Positions 61,765 through 64,000 of a stretch of DNA of 64,000 nucleotides are shown piece after piece. The notes below the pieces were generated by a model. That model did no database searches and had not been told where the DNA came from. It worked only from the letters and a program-made list of their open reading frames with translations. Made by a program: the position numbers and the translations under genes. The stretch's first letter is position 1. Each line of letters starts with the position of its first letter. The stretch is from Pseudomonas cedrina subsp. cedrina (GTDB lineage Bacteria > Pseudomonadota > Gammaproteobacteria > Pseudomonadales > Pseudomonadaceae): contig NZ_MNPW01000002.1 of assembly GCF_001983175.1 (NCBI RefSeq), positions 124,001-188,000 of the forward strand, given 5' to 3'.

Positions 61765-62958
61765 ATGACGGCTCCCCTGAGCGGTATCAAGGTGATCGAG
61801 ATCGGCACGCTGATTGCCGCGCCGTTCGCCGCCCGGCTGATGGCCGACTTCGGCGCCGAGGTGATCAAGATCGAAGCCATGGGGCAGGGCGATCCGCTTC
61901 GCAAATGGCGAAAGCTGCACGAAGGCACGTCGTTGTGGTGGTACCTGCAGTCGCGCAACAAGAAGTCGCTGGCGCTGGACCTGAAGTCGCCTGAAGGCCT
62001 GGAGCTGGTCAAGCAACTGCTGAGTGACGCCGATGTGCTCATCGAAAACCTGCGCCCCGGCGGCCTGGAAAAACTCGGCCTGGGCTGGGACGTGTTGCAC
62101 GCGCTCAACCCCAAGCTGACCCTGGTGCGCATCTCGGGCTACGGCCAGACCGGCCCGTATCGCGACCGTCCGGGCTTCGGTGCCATCGGCGAGGCCATGG
62201 GCGGCATTCGCTACACCACCGGCCACCCGGATTCGCCGCCGGCGCGGGTCGGCGTGAGCCTGGGTGATTCGCTCGCTTCGCTGCACGGCGTGATCGGCGC
62301 GTTGATGTCATTGTTGCGCGTCAAGACTGGTCAGGGTGATGGGCAGATTGTGGATGTGTCGCTGGCCGAAAGCGTGTTCAACCTGATGGAAAGCCTGGTG
62401 CCGGAATACGACATGCTCGGCCATGTGCGTGAACGCAGCGGCGGCGCCTTGCCCGGCATTGCACCGTCCAATACCTACCTGACCGCCGACGGCGCCTACG
62501 TGGTGATCGCCGGCAACAGCGACCCGATCTACAAACGCCTGATGACCGCCATCGGCCGTGTCGACCTGGCCGACGCCCCCGAATTCGCCCACAACGATGG
62601 CCGCGCCGCCCAAAGCGGTTTGCTCGATGCCGCCATTACCCACTGGACCAGCAGCTTGCCCATCGATCAGGTGCTCAGTGCCCTGGAAGCGGCGCAAGTG
62701 CCGGCCGGGCGTATCTACTCGGTGGCCGATATCGTCAGCGACCCGCATTACCAGGCGCGCGATATGTTGCTTAATGCCCAGTTGCCCGGCGGCGTGTCGG
62801 TGAAGATGCCCGGCATTGTGCCCAAACTCTCGGACACCCCCGGCGGTGTGAACTGGCAGGGCCCGAGCCTGGGCCAGCACACGGATGACATCCTTGGCGA
62901 CCTTGGCCTGACGGCTGCCGATATTCAACGCCTGAAAACCTCGGGAGTGGTGCAATGA
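61765..62958 (+). CDS. CaiB/BaiF-type (family III) CoA-transferase
   Basis: 397 residues. Family III features: MTAPLSGIKVIEIGTLIAAP, the nucleotide/CoA-contacting ADFGAEVIKIE, NKKSLALDLKSPEG and catalytic Asp near 168 in SLGDSLASLHGV. Moves CoA between carboxylic acids, often from succinyl-CoA. Overlaps the HMG-CoA-lyase-like gene by four bases (ATGA), suggesting activation of an acid that the lyase then cleaves. Substrate unknown. Confidence 0.88.
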   Translation: MTAPLSGIKVIEIGTLIAAPFAARLMADFGAEVIKIEAMGQGDPLRKWRKLHEGTSLWWYLQSRNKKSLALDLKSPEGLELVKQLLSDADVLIENLRPGGLEKLGLGWDVLHALNPKLTLVRISGYGQTGPYRDRPGFGAIGEAMGGIRYTTGHPDSPPARVGVSLGDSLASLHGVIGALMSLLRVKTGQGDGQIVDVSLAESVFNLMESLVPEYDMLGHVRERSGGALPGIAPSNTYLTADGAYVVIAGNSDPIYKRLMTAIGRVDLADAPEFAHNDGRAAQSGLLDAAITHWTSSLPIDQVLSALEAAQVPAGRIYSVADIVSDPHYQARDMLLNAQLPGGVSVKMPGIVPKLSDTPGGVNWQGPSLGQHTDDILGDLGLTAADIQRLKTSGVVQ

Positions 62959-63908
62959 TCACCGACTATGGCGACCCGCTGATCGTGCAGGAAGTGTCCC
63001 CGCGCGACGGCCTGCAAATCGAGCCGACCTGGGTCGAAACGGCTGACAAGATTGCCTTGATCGACCAGCTTTCCCTGGCGGGTTTTTCGCGGATCGAAGC
63101 CGGTTCATTTGTATCGCCCAAGGCCATCCCGGCGTTGCGCGATGGCGAGCAGGTGTTCCATGGCATTGAGCGCAAAGCCGGTGTGATCTATGTGGCGTTG
63201 ATCCCCAACCTCAAGGGCGCGCAGCGTGCCATCGAGTCCCGCGCCGATGAGTTGAACCTGGTGATGTCCGCCAGCCAGACGCATAACCTGGCCAATATGC
63301 GCATGCGCTGCGAGGCCTCGTTGGCCGCGTTCGCCGATATCACACGCTTCGCCGCCGACCATCCGGTGCGCCTCAACGGCAGCATCGCCACCACGTTCGG
63401 TTGCCCGTTCGAAGGCAAGATCGATGAAGACCGTGTGCTGCACATTGTCGAGGCGTATCAGCAACTTGGCATCCAGGGCATCAGCCTGGCCGACACCACG
63501 GGCATGGCCAATCCGCGTCAGGTGGAGCGCCTGGTCAAGCGTGTGCTGGAGCGCGTATCCGCCAGTGACCTGACCCTGCATTTCCACAATACCCGCGGCC
63601 TCGGGTTGTGCAATGTGCTGGCCGCTTACGAAGCCGGGGCCCGCCGGTTTGACGCGGCGCTTGGCGGCTTGGGCGGCTGCCCGTTTGCGCCAGGGGCGTC
63701 GGGCAATATCTGCACCGAGGATTTGGTCAACTTGTGTGACGAAGTTGGCATCCACACCGGTATCGACCTGCCGCACTTGCTGCAAATGTCCCGCCGCTTG
63801 CCGGCCCTGCTGGGTCATGAACTGCCGGGCCAGGTGGCCAAGGCCGGGCGCAATTGTGACCTGCACCCACCACCGGGCCACATAGCAGGTTCTATCGCCA
63901 CGCTGTAA
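62955..63908 (+). CDS. Hydroxymethylglutaryl-CoA lyase-type enzyme
   Basis: 317 residues, HMGL-like TIM barrel. EVSPRDGLQIEPTWVET at the N-terminus (metal-binding Asp), IEAGSFVSPKAIPALRD, LHFHNTRGLGLCNVLAA (metal-binding His residues) and the catalytic-cysteine loop GLGGCPFAPGASGN (near 237-250). Cleaves HMG-CoA or a similar 3-hydroxyacyl-CoA into acetyl-CoA and a keto acid. The tail (DLHPPPGHIAG) is a little unusual. Coupled with the CoA-transferase. Confidence 0.88.
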   Translation: MITDYGDPLIVQEVSPRDGLQIEPTWVETADKIALIDQLSLAGFSRIEAGSFVSPKAIPALRDGEQVFHGIERKAGVIYVALIPNLKGAQRAIESRADELNLVMSASQTHNLANMRMRCEASLAAFADITRFAADHPVRLNGSIATTFGCPFEGKIDEDRVLHIVEAYQQLGIQGISLADTTGMANPRQVERLVKRVLERVSASDLTLHFHNTRGLGLCNVLAAYEAGARRFDAALGGLGGCPFAPGASGNICTEDLVNLCDEVGIHTGIDLPHLLQMSRRLPALLGHELPGQVAKAGRNCDLHPPPGHIAGSIATL

Positions 63909-63968
63909 CGCCCTGCCAGACAACAAAAACAATCGGACGCCCTGTGAGCAGTCCGCTGGAGAGAAACC

Positions 63969-64000
63969 ATGAGCACTAATACGTTGGAGGCCGGCATGCG
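63969..64000 (+). CDS. Start of the next gene, cut by window edge
   Basis: ATG at 63969 with GGAGAG about eight bases upstream; ten codons (MSTNTLEAGM) precede the window end. Same direction and 60 bases after the lyase gene, so probably part of its operon. Too short to name; a transporter would be a common companion but is not shown. Confidence 0.55.
   Translation, partial: MSTNTLEAGM

Overview
The window looks like chromosome of a fluorescent Pseudomonas (P. fluorescens group). Evidence for this is the high-GC codon usage, the RapA/PhrS neighbourhood, a complete protocatechuate (pca) pathway, an Emh/Ttg-type RND pump with its TetR repressor, XenB, OlsBA, and many REPIN-type palindromes (variants of GTGGGAGCTGGCTTGCCTG) between genes. 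No rRNA, tRNA, CRISPR array, complete insertion sequence or prophage was seen.

Layout. 1-3 kb: the 5' half of rapA (minus strand), two small Pseudomonas hypotheticals, and a locus that fits the ANR-controlled dual-function sRNA PhrS (ANR box, sRNA with a 38-codon reading frame, terminator), followed by a MITE-like element nested in a REPIN. 3-5.6 kb: a Pit phosphate transporter, a Pho box pointing away from it, a 66-residue hypothetical and a structured non-coding stretch. 5.6-16.3 kb: pcaR-pcaK-pcaIJF-pcaHG-pcaT-pcaB-pcaD-pcaC, enough to import 4-hydroxybenzoate/protocatechuate and turn protocatechuate into succinyl-CoA and acetyl-CoA. PcaR-type boxes lie upstream of pcaR and pcaI. 16.5-22.3 kb: three paralogous proteins, each joining RTX-like Gly/Asp repeats to a C-terminal HExxH domain resembling M91 effector peptidases (NleD/HopH1), with a lipoprotein polysaccharide deacetylase between the second and third. 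This is the most unusual part of the window. 22.4-27.2 kb: an OprD-type porin, then a membrane J-domain protein paired with an HscC-type Hsp70. 27.5-34.2 kb: the emhABC RND efflux operon and divergent emhR, with a TtgR-like operator. 34.5-37.1 kb: xenB, an MFS transporter and an ArsR regulator. 37.3-43 kb: acpH, the ornithine-lipid pair olsB-olsA with a three-repeat Pho box, a secreted serine hydrolase with a small anchored partner, a YceI protein and a phospholipase-D-type cardiolipin synthase. 43-48.5 kb: a subtilisin autotransporter and the periplasmic beta-glucosidase BglX. 48.7-50.7 kb: lemA with two TPM-domain genes. 51-56.4 kb: an orphan methyltransferase and a haem-type sigma/anti-sigma/TonB-receptor system of hxuIRA layout, with a Fur-like box. 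56.5-64 kb: a SIR2-like DUF4917-type protein, an iron alcohol dehydrogenase, an MFS transporter, a Rossmann protein overlapping a LysR regulator, and a CaiB CoA-transferase/HMG-CoA-lyase pair leading into a gene cut by the window edge.

The window is mostly core and accessory metabolism with envelope functions. Phosphate control (two Pho boxes), oxygen control (ANR box), iron control (Fur box) and aromatic control (PcaR boxes) can be read from the sequence. Assignments rest on reading the sequence and on remembered family features; no database search was run.
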